The translations under genes and the position numbers were made by a program. The notes under the pieces are model-generated. The model was given only the letters and a program-made list of their open reading frames with translations, searched no databases and was not told the origin of the DNA. This document shows, one piece after another, positions 7,847 to 17,377 of a stretch of 64,000 nucleotides of DNA; within the stretch, counting starts at the first letter, position 1, and every line of letters begins with the position of its first letter. Source of the stretch: Bacteroidales bacterium (GTDB taxonomy: Bacteria > Bacteroidota > Bacteroidia > Bacteroidales > UBA932); the NCBI GenBank assembly GCA_024398125.1, contig JAKSJO010000002.1, positions 62,001 through 126,000 on the forward strand, read 5' to 3'.

Positions 7847-9087
7847 AACGTATAGCAATCATTCTTTCGGCGCTGCTGGCTTGTGCCTGTGCGTCACAGC
7901 CGCAGGTAACTAAAGGCCTGCGTCATGTAAATCCAGCCGAGGTTGGCATGGACGCCAAGAGGCTCGACCAGATCGACAGTGTCGTAAACGCAAACATCGA
8001 ACAGGGCACCGTTCCTGGCGCCGTAGTGGCAATCGTAAGGGATGACAAGATCGCCTTCCTCCGCGCGTACGGCAACAAAAGCGTCGTTCCAGACACAGTC
8101 GCGATGACAACCGAAACCATGTTCGACCTGGCGTCGCTCAGCAAGTGCGTCGGCACCACCCTTTCTTTCATGCAGCTCATCGAGCAGGGGTTCGTCCGTC
8201 TCAGCGACAACGTGGACCGCTATATTCCAGGCTTCGCTCCATGGGTAAACCCTAAGACAGGGGAGTCAGTCGACATCACCATCCAGGATCTCCTCACCCA
8301 CGCGTCGGGAATTTCAGCGTACATCTCAGTGCCACCTTATCTTGAGCGCTACGGTCAGAACTCGCCTGATTCGCTCATGAGCTACATCGCACGTGAGATT
8401 CCTCGCCACTTCGAGCCGGGCACAGACTGCATTTACAGCTGCCTGAACTTCATCACCCTCCAGAATGTCCTCCAGCGCATCACCGGACAGCGCCTCTGCG
8501 ACTACGCCCAGAAGAACGTCTTCGACGTCCTCGGACTTGAGCATACAACCTATTTCCCACTTTTCGGTGCTCCTCAGTCGAATCCTCGCGCAGCTGAACT
8601 TGCAAAGCTCTGCGCCCCTACAGAGGTTCAGGAGGACGGCAAGCCTCTCGTTGCGGAAGTTCATGACCCAACCGCAAGACTGGTCAATGGCGGAAACTCA
8701 GGCAATGCAGGCGTATTCTCGAACGCCGAGGACATGGCAGTCATCGCTGCCGCCATCCTCAATGGGGGAGAGATCAACGGCCGCCGCATCCTAGGTTCAG
8801 AGAGCGTCCGCATGATGATGACCATCCCTAAGGACAACGATCCATGCGTCGCACGCGCTATCGGCTGGGATACCTACGACATGTATCCTGGAACCAGCGG
8901 AGACATCTTCCCTCGCGAGCACATGATCGGCCACACCGGTTACACCGGCACCTCGATGATCATCGAGCCTGACACCAGAACCGCAGTGATCATCCTTGCG
9001 CACCGTGTTCACCCTGTTGACGAAGGCTCCAACGCCCGCATGCGTGCCACCATCGCCAATATCGCAGCCGCATCCATCATCGACTAG
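7843..9087 (+). CDS. Serine beta-lactamase-fold hydrolase, lipoprotein
   Basis: A 414-residue member of the class C beta-lactamase / PBP4* fold (PF00144 type). It has a lipoprotein signal (LLAC, Cys14), so it is probably membrane-anchored in the periplasm. Active-site motifs are SLSK (Ser98, Lys101), YSCLN in place of the usual YSDLN/YxN, and HTGYTG replacing KTG near the C-terminus. Such proteins are usually peptidases or esterases acting on cell-wall or small substrates; beta-lactam resistance should not be assumed. It is coupled to dtd by a 4-base overlap, an arrangement without obvious functional logic. Confidence 0.85.
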   Translation: MKRIAIILSALLACACASQPQVTKGLRHVNPAEVGMDAKRLDQIDSVVNANIEQGTVPGAVVAIVRDDKIAFLRAYGNKSVVPDTVAMTTETMFDLASLSKCVGTTLSFMQLIEQGFVRLSDNVDRYIPGFAPWVNPKTGESVDITIQDLLTHASGISAYISVPPYLERYGQNSPDSLMSYIAREIPRHFEPGTDCIYSCLNFITLQNVLQRITGQRLCDYAQKNVFDVLGLEHTTYFPLFGAPQSNPRAAELAKLCAPTEVQEDGKPLVAEVHDPTARLVNGGNSGNAGVFSNAEDMAVIAAAILNGGEINGRRILGSESVRMMMTIPKDNDPCVARAIGWDTYDMYPGTSGDIFPREHMIGHTGYTGTSMIIEPDTRTAVIILAHRVHPVDEGSNARMRATIANIAAASIID

Positions 9088-9179
9088 CAGGCTGTCTTTG
9101 AAATGAACTTGGATCATTTCAGCATGACTTTTTGACAAGCTCGGGCTGACAAACCCGACTGGCACATAATTTGACATCA

Positions 9180-9207
9180 CCCCGCTTGACCCCAGGCGGG
9201 GCGATTT
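9180..9207 (+). terminator. Terminator-like hairpin upstream of the HtrA gene
   Basis: CCCCGC (9180-9185) pairs with GCGGGG (9196-9201), followed by CGATTTTAT. It probably ends the dtd-hydrolase transcript. Confidence 0.6.
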
Positions 9208-9235
9208 TATATAGAAACAATTAAAACTTTATACC

Positions 9236-10669
9236 ATGCAGAAGAATCTGATCATAGTGCTTGCGTCAGTACTGCTCAGCGGACTGACCGCTTATGGAAT
9301 CGTAAAGAACGGCTCAGAAGAGAACTTCGAGAAAACCGTAGATCCAACATTATACAGAACCGTCAATCTCGCTCAGACCGACTATCCTGACTTCACCTAT
9401 GCTGCCGAGACAGCTGTGGATGCCGTTGTATATGTCGCAGTCACAGTGAAGACGAACCAGAGTGCCCAGATCGACCCATTCTTCCGCTACTTCTTCGGTG
9501 ACTCCATGCCGTCACGTGAGCAGGAGCAGAGAGGAAGCGGTTCGGGTGTGATCATCCGCGAAGACGGCTATATCGTGACCAACAACCATGTAGTGGAGAA
9601 CGCTACCAAGGTTGACGTCACCCTCAATAACAACGAGACCTATGAGGCAACAGTGATCGGTACCGACCCGGCAACCGACGTCGCTCTCATCAAGATCGAT
9701 GCAACAGGTCTTCCAGTTGTCAAGTTCGCAGATTCTGACAAGCTCCGCCTCGGAGAGTGGGTGATTGCAATCGGCAGTCCATACGACCTCCGTTCGACCA
9801 TCACCGCAGGTATCGTCAGCGCAAAGGGCCGTACAATGGCAGGCCAGCGCCGCGAAGGCGAGCTCAAGATCGAGTCATTCATCCAGACCGATGCAGCCGT
9901 CAATCCTGGAAACTCAGGTGGCGCGCTCGTCAACAAGGCCGGTGAACTCGTAGGCGTAAACACCGCCATCATCTCCCAGACAGGTTCATATACAGGATAC
10001 TCATTCGCTGTTCCTTCAAACATCGTAAGCAAGGTTGTCAACGACCTCATCGATTTCGGTGCTGTCAAGAGAGCCATGCTCGGCGTTACAATGCAGGAAA
10101 TCAGCGACGAATTGATGAAGGAATTGAAACTTTCTTCAAGAAAGGGAGTATATGTTTATGAAGTTTCCGCAGGCAGCGCAGCTGACGACGCCGGTATCAA
10201 GAAGGGAGACGTGCTTCTCTCCATCGATGGAACCAAGGTGAACTCAATGTCGGCAGTCCAGGAAAAGGTCAACAGCTACCACCCTGGAGACAAGGCGATT
10301 GTCGTTGTAGAGAGAAATGGTTCCGAGAAGGAACTCGAGGTGACCTTCAAGGGCACCATGGATGAAACAGGCAAGGTTTCCGCAGACGGAACCACAGCAT
10401 ATTACGGTTCGAAGATCCGCAAGGCACCACAGGAGACACTTGACAAGCTCGGACTCAAGAACGGAGTCGAGATTTCTTCAGTAGGCCAGGGCAAGCTCAG
10501 GGAAGCAGGCGCCCGCGAAGGTTTCATCATCCTCTACGTCAACGACCAGCCGGTGCGCACTCCGGAAGACGTACTCGAAATCACGAAGAAGAGCAGAAGA
10601 TCTGTATTCGTTGAGGGCGTTACCGCCAACGGAAGATCCTCTTACTTCGGATTCGGAAAGGATGAATAA
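9236..10669 (+). CDS. HtrA/DegQ-family periplasmic serine protease with two PDZ domains
   Basis: A 477-residue envelope stress protease/chaperone. An N-terminal signal/anchor helix (about 1-22) precedes a trypsin-like domain with triad His118 (NNHVV), Asp148 (TDVAL) and Ser227 (GNSGGA). PDZ1 starts near residue 275 and PDZ2 covers about 385-477. These enzymes degrade misfolded envelope proteins. The rpoD gene begins 9 bases after the stop, so the two may be cotranscribed. Confidence 0.93.
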   Translation: MQKNLIIVLASVLLSGLTAYGIVKNGSEENFEKTVDPTLYRTVNLAQTDYPDFTYAAETAVDAVVYVAVTVKTNQSAQIDPFFRYFFGDSMPSREQEQRGSGSGVIIREDGYIVTNNHVVENATKVDVTLNNNETYEATVIGTDPATDVALIKIDATGLPVVKFADSDKLRLGEWVIAIGSPYDLRSTITAGIVSAKGRTMAGQRREGELKIESFIQTDAAVNPGNSGGALVNKAGELVGVNTAIISQTGSYTGYSFAVPSNIVSKVVNDLIDFGAVKRAMLGVTMQEISDELMKELKLSSRKGVYVYEVSAGSAADDAGIKKGDVLLSIDGTKVNSMSAVQEKVNSYHPGDKAIVVVERNGSEKELEVTFKGTMDETGKVSADGTTAYYGSKIRKAPQETLDKLGLKNGVEISSVGQGKLREAGAREGFIILYVNDQPVRTPEDVLEITKKSRRSVFVEGVTANGRSSYFGFGKDE

Positions 10670-10678
10670 AACCGAAAT

Positions 10679-11539
10679 ATGAGACAACTTAAGATTACCA
10701 AATCCATTACAAACCGCGAAAGCGCCTCGCTGGACAAGTATCTCCAGGAGATCGGCCGCGAGGAGCTTGTTACGCCGGAGGAGGAAGTAGAGCTCGCACA
10801 GCGCATCCGCAAGGGCGACAAGGAAGCTCTCGAGAAGCTCACCAGAGCAAACCTCCGATTCGTGGTATCTGTTGCGAAACAGTACCAGAACCAGGGCCTC
10901 AGCCTCCCGGACCTTATCAATGAGGGAAACCTCGGTCTTATCAAGGCCGCTGAGAAGTTCGACGAGACCCGTGGCTTCAAGTTCATTTCATACGCGGTGT
11001 GGTGGATCCGTCAGTCAATCCTTCAGGCACTTGCAGAGCAGTCACGTATCGTACGTCTCCCTCTGAACCAGGTAGGGTCGCTCAACAAGATCAACAAGGC
11101 ACTCGGAAAATTCGAGCAGGAGAATGAGCGTCAGCCATCCAACGATGAACTCGCCGAAATGATCGATGTCCCTAAGGACAAGATTAGCGACACCCTCCGT
11201 GTATCCGGCCGTCACGTATCGGTAGACGCGCCGTTCGTCGAGGGCGAGGACAACAGCCTCCTCGACGTCCTTCCAAACGACGATTCTCCTTCGGCAGACC
11301 GCACCCTGGTGGGCGAGTCCCTCAGCACCGAGATCGACCGTGCACTCCAGATCCTTACTCCACGTGAGCGCGAGATCATCCGCTCATTCTTCGGAATCGG
11401 ATGTCAGGAGATGACCCTCGAGGAGATCGGCGAGCGTCACAACCTGACCCGTGAGCGCGTACGCCAGATCAAGGAGAAGGCGATCCGCAAGCTCAAGAAA
11501 CCTAATGCAAGCAAAATGTTGAAAACCTATCTTGGCTAA
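10679..11539 (+). CDS. rpoD: Primary sigma factor RpoD (Bacteroidetes short form)
   Basis: A 286-residue sigma-70 that directs RNA polymerase to the TAnnTTTG promoters seen here. Region 1.2 ([10 protein letters not shown]), region 2 ([16 protein letters not shown], then [18 protein letters not shown]), region 2.4 ([12 protein letters not shown]), region 3 and region 4 ([31 protein letters not shown]) are all in order. The large N-terminal 1.1/non-conserved region of E. coli RpoD is absent, as is normal in this phylum. argS follows 3 bases after the stop codon. Confidence 0.95.
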   Translation: MRQLKITKSITNRESASLDKYLQEIGREELVTPEEEVELAQRIRKGDKEALEKLTRANLRFVVSVAKQYQNQGLSLPDLINEGNLGLIKAAEKFDETRGFKFISYAVWWIRQSILQALAEQSRIVRLPLNQVGSLNKINKALGKFEQENERQPSNDELAEMIDVPKDKISDTLRVSGRHVSVDAPFVEGEDNSLLDVLPNDDSPSADRTLVGESLSTEIDRALQILTPREREIIRSFFGIGCQEMTLEEIGERHNLTRERVRQIKEKAIRKLKKPNASKMLKTYLG

Positions 11540-11542
11540 GAC

Positions 11543-13333
11543 ATGACACCTGAATCATTTATCGCATCCAAGGCCGCTGAGGCCATCAAGGCATTATATA
11601 ACGTAGAGCAGGATCCATCTGCTCTCCAGGTACAGACGACAAGGAAAGAGTTCGAAGGCGACCTCACCCTGGTCGTCTTTCCTCTGCTCAGAATCTCCCA
11701 TTCAACTCCGGACAACACCGGCAAGGCAATCGGAGACTGGCTCCAGGAGAATGTTGCTGAAATCAGCACATACAACGTAGTGAAGGGCTTCCTCAACATC
11801 AGCCTTTCACCGCTCTACTGGAAGAACGTGTTCGCAGAGATCGCAGGCGAAGCCGATTTCGGCCAGCTGCCATCTACCGGCAGGAACATCATGATCGAGT
11901 TCTCTTCGCCTAACACCAACAAGCCGCTCCACCTCGGACACATCAGGAACAACCTCCTCGGTGCTTCCGTGGCAGACCTCCTCAAGGCAGCCGGACACAA
12001 TGTCATCAAGACCACTCTCGTCAATGACCGCGGTATCCATATCTGCAAGTCCATGCTCGCATGGCAGAAGGTCGGCGAAGGCCGTACCCCTGAGAGCACA
12101 GGCATCAAGGGAGACCACCTCGTCGGCGACTGCTATGTCGCATTCAACAACATCCTGACCGCCGAGGTCAAGGAACTCGTTGCCGGCGGCATGGATGAGG
12201 AGCAGGCCAAGAAAGAGGCTCCATGTCTCAAGGAGGCTCACGACATGCTCGTCAAGTGGGAGCAGGGCGACAAGGAAGTGCGCCAGCTCTGGGAGATGAT
12301 GAACTCATGGGTGTTCGCAGGCTTCGACGAGACCTACAAGAGTCTCGGCATCAGTTTCGACAAGACATATTACGAGTCACAGACCTACCTTCTCGGCAAG
12401 GAACTCGTCAACAAGGGACTCGACATGGGCGTGCTCGTACGCGATCCTGACGGATCTGTTTGGTGCGACCTTACCGCAGACGGACTGGACCGCAAGCTCC
12501 TTCTCCGCTCTGACGGCACATCGGTCTACATGACCCAGGACCTCGGAACAGCAGAGCGCCGTTTCGCCGAGCATAACCTCGATTCACACGTATACGTCGT
12601 AGGTGACGAGCAGAACTACCATTTCCAGGTGCTCAAGCTCGTGCTCAAGAAGCTCGGATTCGAGTGGTCAGACCAGATCTTCCACCTCTCATACGGCATG
12701 GTGGAGCTCCCTGAGGGCAAGATGAAGTCCCGCGAGGGAACAGTCGTCGACGCAGACGACCTCATCGAGAAGATGTACCAGGAGGCAAAGGCTACCTCGG
12801 AGGAATCAGGCAAGCTCGACGGCATCAGCGCAGAGGAGCAGGACAAGCTCTTCCGCATGATCGGCCTCGGTGCACTGAAATACTTCATCCTCAAGGTCGA
12901 CCCTAAGAAGAAGATGCTCTTCAATCCAAAGGAGTCCATCGACTTCAACGGCAATACCGGTCCGTTCATCCAGTACACCCACGCAAGAATCTGCTCTATC
13001 CTCCGCAAGGCGGCAGAAAAGGGTGTAGAGTACGGTACGGCATCTCTCGCAGGCGCAGCCGAACTCAGCCCTAAGGAGATCCGACTCGTAAAGATTCTCA
13101 ACAGCTATCCACAGAGAATCGCAGAGGCAGCGGAGATCTTCTCTCCAGCCGTTATCGCAAACTACGCTTACGATCTTGCAAAGGAGTTCAACCAGTACTA
13201 TCACGAGACTCCTATCCTCAAGGAGGAGAATCTCGATGTGCTCAAGACCAGACTCCTTCTTATCGATACTCTTGCATCCGTTCTTCGCAAGGCGATGGCC
13301 ATCCTTGGCATCGAGCTTCCTGAGCGCATGTAA
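11543..13333 (+). CDS. argS: Arginine-tRNA ligase
   Basis: A 596-residue class I synthetase charging tRNA-Arg. The N-terminal Arg-tRNA-synthetase domain (about 1-90) is followed by the catalytic Rossmann fold with the HIGH-type motif HLGH (His130-His133), a KMSKS-like KMKSR (from Lys393), and a C-terminal anticodon-binding DALR domain (about 475-596). Length and order are normal. It lies in a tight run after htrA and rpoD. Confidence 0.96.
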   Translation: MTPESFIASKAAEAIKALYNVEQDPSALQVQTTRKEFEGDLTLVVFPLLRISHSTPDNTGKAIGDWLQENVAEISTYNVVKGFLNISLSPLYWKNVFAEIAGEADFGQLPSTGRNIMIEFSSPNTNKPLHLGHIRNNLLGASVADLLKAAGHNVIKTTLVNDRGIHICKSMLAWQKVGEGRTPESTGIKGDHLVGDCYVAFNNILTAEVKELVAGGMDEEQAKKEAPCLKEAHDMLVKWEQGDKEVRQLWEMMNSWVFAGFDETYKSLGISFDKTYYESQTYLLGKELVNKGLDMGVLVRDPDGSVWCDLTADGLDRKLLLRSDGTSVYMTQDLGTAERRFAEHNLDSHVYVVGDEQNYHFQVLKLVLKKLGFEWSDQIFHLSYGMVELPEGKMKSREGTVVDADDLIEKMYQEAKATSEESGKLDGISAEEQDKLFRMIGLGALKYFILKVDPKKKMLFNPKESIDFNGNTGPFIQYTHARICSILRKAAEKGVEYGTASLAGAAELSPKEIRLVKILNSYPQRIAEAAEIFSPAVIANYAYDLAKEFNQYYHETPILKEENLDVLKTRLLLIDTLASVLRKAMAILGIELPERM

Positions 13334-13344
13334 TCCATACCCGC

Positions 13345-15069
13345 ATGGAGGAGAACGCATACATGTTCCCAACCTCCATCAAGGAGGTCCAGAAGCTGGG
13401 ATGGGACTACATAGACGTCATTCTGTTCACAGGAGACGCCTTTGTGGACCATCCCAGCTTCGGCACTGCGTGCATAGCCAGATTCCTCCAGAAACATGGC
13501 TATCGTGTCGCTGTCGTGCCGCAGCCGAACTGGCGTGACGATCTCCGTGACTTCAAGAAGCTGGGCGCTCCACGCCTGTACTTTGGCGTCAATGCCGGAG
13601 CCATGGACTCCATGGTCAACCACTATACAGCAGCGAGACGTCTGCGCCATGACGATGCCTACACACCTGAAGGCAAGGCCGGCCAGCGTCCCGACTATGC
13701 GGTAAGCGTCTATGCGACCATACTGAAGCGTCTCTATCCTGACGTTCCGGTTGTGATAGGCGGCGTTGAGGCTTCACTGCGTCGACTGACCCATTACGAC
13801 TACTGGCAGGACAGGCTGCTGCCGTCCATACTTGTCAGCAGCGGCGCCGACTGGCTCTGCTACGGCATGGGTGAGCGTCCTATGCTTGAACTTACCCGCG
13901 CCATCGAACAGCGCCGCAATGTGTCCGACATCCGCAAGATACCGCAGCTGGCCTTTCTCATGACCGGTACCTGCAAGCTCCCTGACGTGCTCAGGCTCCA
14001 TTCTTTCGAGGAGTGCTGCCGCGACAGGAAGGCACTCGCGGAGAATTTCCATGAGATCGAGACCCACGCCAACATGATGCACCCTTCGGTCATCATCGAG
14101 CCAGTCAGCAACGGATATGTCCAGATCAATCCTCCTTATCCGCCGGCAACGGAGCAGGAGATGGACCAGTGCTGGGATCTTCCTTTCACAAAGCTGCCGC
14201 ATCCGCGCTACAAGGACAAGCGCATCCCGGCCTATGACATGATCAAGTATTCGATCATAACCCATCGAGGTTGCTTCGGAGGCTGCAACTTCTGTACTAT
14301 CGCCGCGCACCAGGGCAAGTTCATCCAGTCCCGTTCCGAGAAATCGATTGTCGACGAGGTACGCAAGCTGACCAAGCTAGAGGGCTTCGCTGGCAACATT
14401 TCCGACCTTGGCGCACCTACCGCGAACATGTACGGCATGGGCGGAAGGGACAAGAGTCTCTGTGAGAAATGCCGCAGGAAATCCTGTCTGTTCCCGTCTC
14501 CGTGCAAGAACCTGGACCGCTCGCATGCGCGCATCCTTAAGATGTACGACATGGTCATGTCCCAGAAGGGCATACGTCATGCCTACATCGGCAGCGGCAT
14601 ACGCTACGACCTGTTTCTGGACGAGAACGGCTTCATCGACGAGACCTCGTGCCCATATCTCAAGGAAGTTGTGCTGCACCATACATCGGGACGAATGAAG
14701 GTCGCTCCCGAGCATACGGAGGACAGCGTTCTCTACTATATGGCCAAGCCTTCGTTCAAGCTTTTCGAGCGTCTCAGGAAGGAATTCGACAAGATCAACC
14801 GCGAGGCAGGCACACACACCGGACTTGTGCCATACTTCATCTCGTCGCATCCGGGCTGTACTATGAAGGATATGGAAAGACTCGCGCACCATCCAAGCCT
14901 GAAGGGCATCTGGATGGACCAGGTCCAGGATTTCACACCAACTCCAATGACCACCTCGTCGGTTATGTTCTACAGCGGCTACGACCCTAGAACGATGAAA
15001 AAAGTGTTCACTGAGCATGATCCTGAAAGGAAAAAGGCGCAGAAATCATTATTTTTCAAAAAAAAGTAG
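13345..15069 (+). CDS. YgiQ-family radical SAM protein
   Basis: A 574-residue protein with an N-terminal B12-binding-like segment (about 1-290) and a radical SAM core whose 4Fe-4S ligands are Cys310, Cys314 and Cys317 (CxxxCxxC, in GCFGGCNFCTI). A second cysteine group follows around residues 373-389, and a DUF3362-like C-terminal region ends the protein. YgiQ proteins are widely conserved but their reaction is not established. The start at 13345 follows argS by 11 bases. Confidence 0.9.
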   Translation: MEENAYMFPTSIKEVQKLGWDYIDVILFTGDAFVDHPSFGTACIARFLQKHGYRVAVVPQPNWRDDLRDFKKLGAPRLYFGVNAGAMDSMVNHYTAARRLRHDDAYTPEGKAGQRPDYAVSVYATILKRLYPDVPVVIGGVEASLRRLTHYDYWQDRLLPSILVSSGADWLCYGMGERPMLELTRAIEQRRNVSDIRKIPQLAFLMTGTCKLPDVLRLHSFEECCRDRKALAENFHEIETHANMMHPSVIIEPVSNGYVQINPPYPPATEQEMDQCWDLPFTKLPHPRYKDKRIPAYDMIKYSIITHRGCFGGCNFCTIAAHQGKFIQSRSEKSIVDEVRKLTKLEGFAGNISDLGAPTANMYGMGGRDKSLCEKCRRKSCLFPSPCKNLDRSHARILKMYDMVMSQKGIRHAYIGSGIRYDLFLDENGFIDETSCPYLKEVVLHHTSGRMKVAPEHTEDSVLYYMAKPSFKLFERLRKEFDKINREAGTHTGLVPYFISSHPGCTMKDMERLAHHPSLKGIWMDQVQDFTPTPMTTSSVMFYSGYDPRTMKKVFTEHDPERKKAQKSLFFKKK

Positions 15070-15130
15070 GGAAACCCTATCGCGATTGTAATTTTTGTCC
15101 TATTATTGCATCCGGTAATACACAAATGCA

Positions 15131-15490
15131 ATGACCATCAACACACAGAAGAAAAAGCATATCATCAGCTACGAAAACCTCTCAGAGGAAGTTAAGGCTG
15201 TGTTCAAAGAGAAATATCCAAGAGGTTTCAATGACTACCTTCCAGACATAAAGGATTATACCAAGCCGGACGGCACCAAGTTCTATGCAGTGACTTTGGA
15301 GCTCCCTGAGGATATCTGGCTCATCAAGTTCCAGATCAAGACCGAGTCGCTCGAGGATCTCGAGAATTGGCTCAATACTGAACCAGATACCGATCAGGAG
15401 AGCGGAGCTGAGGGCGATGGTGTAGATGGAACCCTTCCAGATGCAGACATCACCCAGTACAGCGACGATTCTTCTGACGGTGACATGTAA
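15131..15490 (+). CDS. Conserved small protein with acidic tail, function unknown
   Basis: A 119-residue protein. A basic N-terminus (TQKKKHIISYENLS) is followed by a compact alpha/beta domain (about 10-80, with KEKYPRGFNDYLPDI and KFYAVTLELPEDIW) and a strongly acidic, probably disordered tail (about 80-119). I recall similar short proteins in Bacteroidales genomes but know no function. It is followed by hairpins and probably stands alone. Confidence 0.75.
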   Translation: MTINTQKKKHIISYENLSEEVKAVFKEKYPRGFNDYLPDIKDYTKPDGTKFYAVTLELPEDIWLIKFQIKTESLEDLENWLNTEPDTDQESGAEGDGVDGTLPDADITQYSDDSSDGDM

Positions 15491-15517
15491 TTCTTTATCG
15501 GTAATAAAGATTCTTGA

Positions 15518-15539
15518 AAAGGTCGCGTAAGCGGCCTTT
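15518..15539 (+). terminator. Hairpin, possible terminator
   Basis: AAAGGTCGC pairs with GCGGCCTTT (one T:G) around GTAA. The T-tract is weak (GTTTCGTTT). A smaller stem (TCTTTA/TAAAGA) precedes it at about 15492-15511. Confidence 0.5.
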
Positions 15540-15548
15540 GTTTCGTTT

Positions 15549-17351
15549 ATGGAACCGACGAAAGTGGTGAAGAGAGCCCTCTATCTGGGGCGCAAGATGT
15601 TCAAGGAAATCCCGGAGAGGGAGAAGCTTCTGGTTCTTTCCCTCCTTGTTGGCATTTGCTCGGGACTGGCGGCCGTGCTGCTGCAGTCTCTCGTGCATTT
15701 CATCCAGCATACTCTCACAGCTCATACCGATTCCCGTATCGGAAGCCTCCTGTACCTTGTGCTTCCGGGAGTCGGCATGCTCATATCACTCATCTTCATC
15801 AAGTACTTCATAAAGGACAATGTCGGCCATGGTGTGACCAAGGTGCTTCTCGCCGTATCGCGAAACGAGTCCCGCATCAGGCCGCACAACATGTATTCGT
15901 CGGTCCTTGCCAGCTCCGTCACCATCGGATTCGGTGGATCGGTCGGAGCCGAGGCGCCTATCGTCTATACCGGAGCCGCGATCGGATCCAACTTTGCACG
16001 CTATGCGGGCATGTCCTACAGGAACGTTACAGTTCTCCTTGGCTGCGGTGCGGCTGCGGCCGTTGCCGGCATCTTCAAGGCTCCGCTTGCCGGAGTCCTG
16101 TTCACCCTGGAAATCCTCCTGTTCAACATATCGATGACATCCATGATGCCGCTGCTGCTGTCGGCTGTGTCCGCGACCATGGTGGCGTCGATCATTCTTG
16201 GACATGACCATCCGTTCGAATGCACCCTTACCGAGTTCTCGATGGTGAACATCCCGTTCTACATCATCCTCGGACTGGTCTGCGGCCTCTGTGCCCTGTA
16301 CTTCCTGCGCACGACCATGTGGATGGAAGACAAGATTGCGCACAGCCGCCGCAACACATACTTCAAGTGGCTGTCCTGCGCCATCGGCCTTGGCCTTCTA
16401 ATCTGGCTGTTCCCGCCGCTCTACGGTGAGGGCTACGGCGTGCTCAGCGTCCTGCTCAACGGCGGGGAACTGAACCTTGACCGAAGCAGCATCCTTTCAT
16501 TCCTGCTGCATTCTCCGTGGGGACTCGTGGTATTCTTCCTGCTCATCCTTTTGCTGAAGGTCTTCTCGATGACCCTTACCAATGCGGGAGGCGGTGTCGG
16601 AGGAACTTTCGGTCCGACCCTGTTCATCGGCGGAATCGCAGGCTTCGTGGTTTCCCGCAGCCTCAATCTCATACTTGCATCATCTCCGCTGGTTGTCCCG
16701 GAACAGAACTTCGTGCTTGTCGGCATGGCCGGACTTATGGCGGGCGTTATGCAGGCTCCGATGACCGCGATCTTCCTTATCGCCGAGATTTCCGGCGGCT
16801 ACGAACTCTATATCCCGCTTATCGTGACGGCAGCCATCTCGTTCGGAACGACACGTCTGTTCGAGAAATACTCCATCTATACCAAGCGTATTGCCCAGTC
16901 CGGCGACCTTATCACCCATGACAATGACCAGTCGGCGCTGACCATGATGAACATCAAGGACCTTGTCCGCGACAAGTATCCTAGGGTTCATCTCGACGAC
17001 ACACTCGGCAAGCTCGCCGAAATATATGCTGAATCTACAGCCTCCGTGATTGCTGTCGTCGATGACGAAGGCATTTTCCAGGGCCTTGTGAACGTCGACA
17101 TAAAGAAGATCCGCAACATGCTGTTCCAGTCCGATCTCTACGACAGCATTCATGTCTATAACATCATGGAGATGCCTCCTGCTGTCGTTTCCGCGGACGA
17201 GAAGATGGACAGTGTCATGATGAAGTTCGACAAGACCGAGGCATGGCGTCTGCCTGTGCTGGACAGCAGCAGGAAGTATATTGGATTCGTGTCCAAGTCC
17301 CGCATCCTCGTCGCCTATCGAGAGGAGATCAGGGAACTCTCCCAGGACTAG
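15549..17351 (+). CDS. ClC-family chloride channel/antiporter with C-terminal CBS pair
   Basis: A 600-residue inner-membrane protein. The ClC core (about 25-430) contains GSVGAEAP with the gating glutamate Glu135, and GGGVGGTFGPTLFIGG, corresponding to the GxFxP motif. Residues about 455-595 form two CBS domains, which in this family sense nucleotides and adjust transport. It moves chloride, usually in exchange for protons. The tex gene starts 26 bases downstream. Confidence 0.92.
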   Translation: MEPTKVVKRALYLGRKMFKEIPEREKLLVLSLLVGICSGLAAVLLQSLVHFIQHTLTAHTDSRIGSLLYLVLPGVGMLISLIFIKYFIKDNVGHGVTKVLLAVSRNESRIRPHNMYSSVLASSVTIGFGGSVGAEAPIVYTGAAIGSNFARYAGMSYRNVTVLLGCGAAAAVAGIFKAPLAGVLFTLEILLFNISMTSMMPLLLSAVSATMVASIILGHDHPFECTLTEFSMVNIPFYIILGLVCGLCALYFLRTTMWMEDKIAHSRRNTYFKWLSCAIGLGLLIWLFPPLYGEGYGVLSVLLNGGELNLDRSSILSFLLHSPWGLVVFFLLILLLKVFSMTLTNAGGGVGGTFGPTLFIGGIAGFVVSRSLNLILASSPLVVPEQNFVLVGMAGLMAGVMQAPMTAIFLIAEISGGYELYIPLIVTAAISFGTTRLFEKYSIYTKRIAQSGDLITHDNDQSALTMMNIKDLVRDKYPRVHLDDTLGKLAEIYAESTASVIAVVDDEGIFQGLVNVDIKKIRNMLFQSDLYDSIHVYNIMEMPPAVVSADEKMDSVMMKFDKTEAWRLPVLDSSRKYIGFVSKSRILVAYREEIRELSQD

Positions 17352-17377
17352 CCGATCCGCAACACTGAAACCGACCA

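Noticed and set aside
7843..9087. Beta-lactam resistance gene
   Set aside because: The fold and SxxK motif are present, but HTG and YSCLN variants are those of general PF00144 hydrolases; resistance is not supported.
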